A stretch of 64,000 bases of DNA, from assembly GCF_902459645.1 (NCBI RefSeq), contig NZ_CABPSK010000003.1:248001-312000 (forward strand). Reading direction: 5' to 3'. Numbering within the stretch: position 1 is the stretch's first letter; every line of letters begins with the position of its first letter. Under the pieces are notes generated by a model. It was not told the DNA's origin. It saw nothing but the letters and a program-made list of their open reading frames with translations, and searched no databases. This document shows positions 63,563 through 64,000 of the stretch, one piece after another. This DNA is from Pandoraea pneumonica. GTDB taxonomy: Bacteria > Pseudomonadota > Gammaproteobacteria > Burkholderiales > Burkholderiaceae. Position numbers and translations under genes: made by a program.

Positions 63563-64000
63563 ATGAAAACAGGGAGCCCTTTCAAGACCGTAGCGCTCGT
63601 CGGGAAGTATCACGCCGACGGCGTTGCCGAACCTTTGCTCACGCTAGCGGCATGCATTGCCCAGCGGGGCCATCACGTTGTCTTCGAGCGCGATACGGCG
63701 CACAACATCGGCGCCGCTGCCGACCCGTACGGCACGCTCGACATTCAGGAAATCGGTACGCAGGCAGATGTCGCCGTCGTGGTGGGTGGCGACGGCACGA
63801 TGCTCGGCGTCGGCCGTCAACTCGCCGCCTCGGGCGTGCCGCTCATCGGCGTGAACCACGGCCGCGTGGGTTTTATCACGGATATTCCGCTCGACGACAT
63901 GCGTCAGGTGGTGCCCGCGATGCTCGAAGGCCATTTCGAAGCCGAGCAGCGCACGCTGCTCGCCGCACGCATCGATCGCGATGGCCAGACGCTGTTCGAG
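63563..64000 (+). CDS. nadK: NAD kinase (5' part, cut by window end)
   Basis: The first 146 codons of NAD kinase, in frame to the last base of the window. Starting [16 protein letters not shown], it shows the catalytic GGDGTML motif in [16 protein letters not shown] and the conserved [15 protein letters not shown]. It phosphorylates NAD to NADP. The start is set by the family-like N-terminus; the divergent hrcA start is 130 bases away. Confidence 0.95.
   Translation, partial: MKTGSPFKTVALVGKYHADGVAEPLLTLAACIAQRGHHVVFERDTAHNIGAAADPYGTLDIQEIGTQADVAVVVGGDGTMLGVGRQLAASGVPLIGVNHGRVGFITDIPLDDMRQVVPAMLEGHFEAEQRTLLAARIDRDGQTLFE

Noticed and set aside
1-64000. Insertion sequences, integrases of mobile elements, rRNA or tRNA genes
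   Set aside because: The only recombinase is housekeeping XerD; no transposase, att-like repeat or recognisable structural RNA was seen, although tRNA detection by eye is not exhaustive.

Overview
The window is a gene-dense, high-GC stretch of a betaproteobacterial chromosome. The housekeeping gene order (grpE-thioredoxin-dnaK-dnaJ-pabBC; hda-HAD-pcnB-folK-deoxynucleoside kinase-panB), the cable-pilus-like fimbrial locus and the protein sequences fit Burkholderiales, and I favour a Pandoraea-like Burkholderiaceae genome. That genus-level call is inference from gene content; no search was run.

Layout. 1-4.6 kb: tail of a probable argF, ppnP, a patatin phospholipase, murB, yajQ and plsY. 4.6-14.1 kb: a BvgS-like three-part sensor kinase, an RcsB/NarL-type response regulator, and a CS1/CFA-I-type (alpha, alternate chaperone-usher) fimbrial operon (chaperone, major pilin, usher, tip adhesin). 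A near-identical palindrome lies both between kinase and regulator and upstream of the fimbrial operon, which suggests a self-contained regulon. 14.1-24.7 kb: ybaK-type deacylase, acyl-CoA synthetase, xerD, queG, tsaE, amiC, dedA, mutL and miaA. 25-32.6 kb: a polyamine/spermidine-type ABC transporter with an M24 'creatinase-fold' hydrolase, an amidohydrolase and a LysR regulator, preceded by a clear palindromic operator. 32.6-35.3 kb: a LysR regulator divergent from a 14-TM-type MFS pump. 35.4-41.7 kb: purM, hda, HAD hydrolase, pcnB, folK, deoxynucleoside kinase and panB.

41.8-45.8 kb is the most unusual region. It is a compact, lower-GC, single-strand cassette bounded by two intrinsic terminators. 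It holds an unannotated 29-codon peptide gene with a strong ribosome binding site, a hairpin, a SagB/McbC-type flavin dehydrogenase with an N-terminal recognition-like domain, a NodU/TobZ-family carbamoyltransferase and an MFS exporter. No YcaO cyclodehydratase is present. It looks like a small ribosomally made peptide (RiPP-like) pathway of a type I cannot assign to a named class.

46-51 kb: a TctD/TctE-type two-component system divergent from a NitT/TauT-type ABC transporter, with an 11-bp-period direct repeat between them. 51-57.3 kb: pabBC fusion, dnaJ, dnaK, a thioredoxin-like gene and grpE, with a sigma-32-like promoter upstream of grpE. 57.3-64 kb: a tiny membrane protein gene, hslR, hemH, a FecR/DUF6600-type protein with collagen-like and Pro-Gln repeats, hrcA, and the start of nadK, which runs off the window.

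I found no CRISPR array, insertion sequence, rRNA, or tRNA that I could support by eye. The only gene-free stretch longer than 300 bases is 57342-57649, which holds the grpE promoter.
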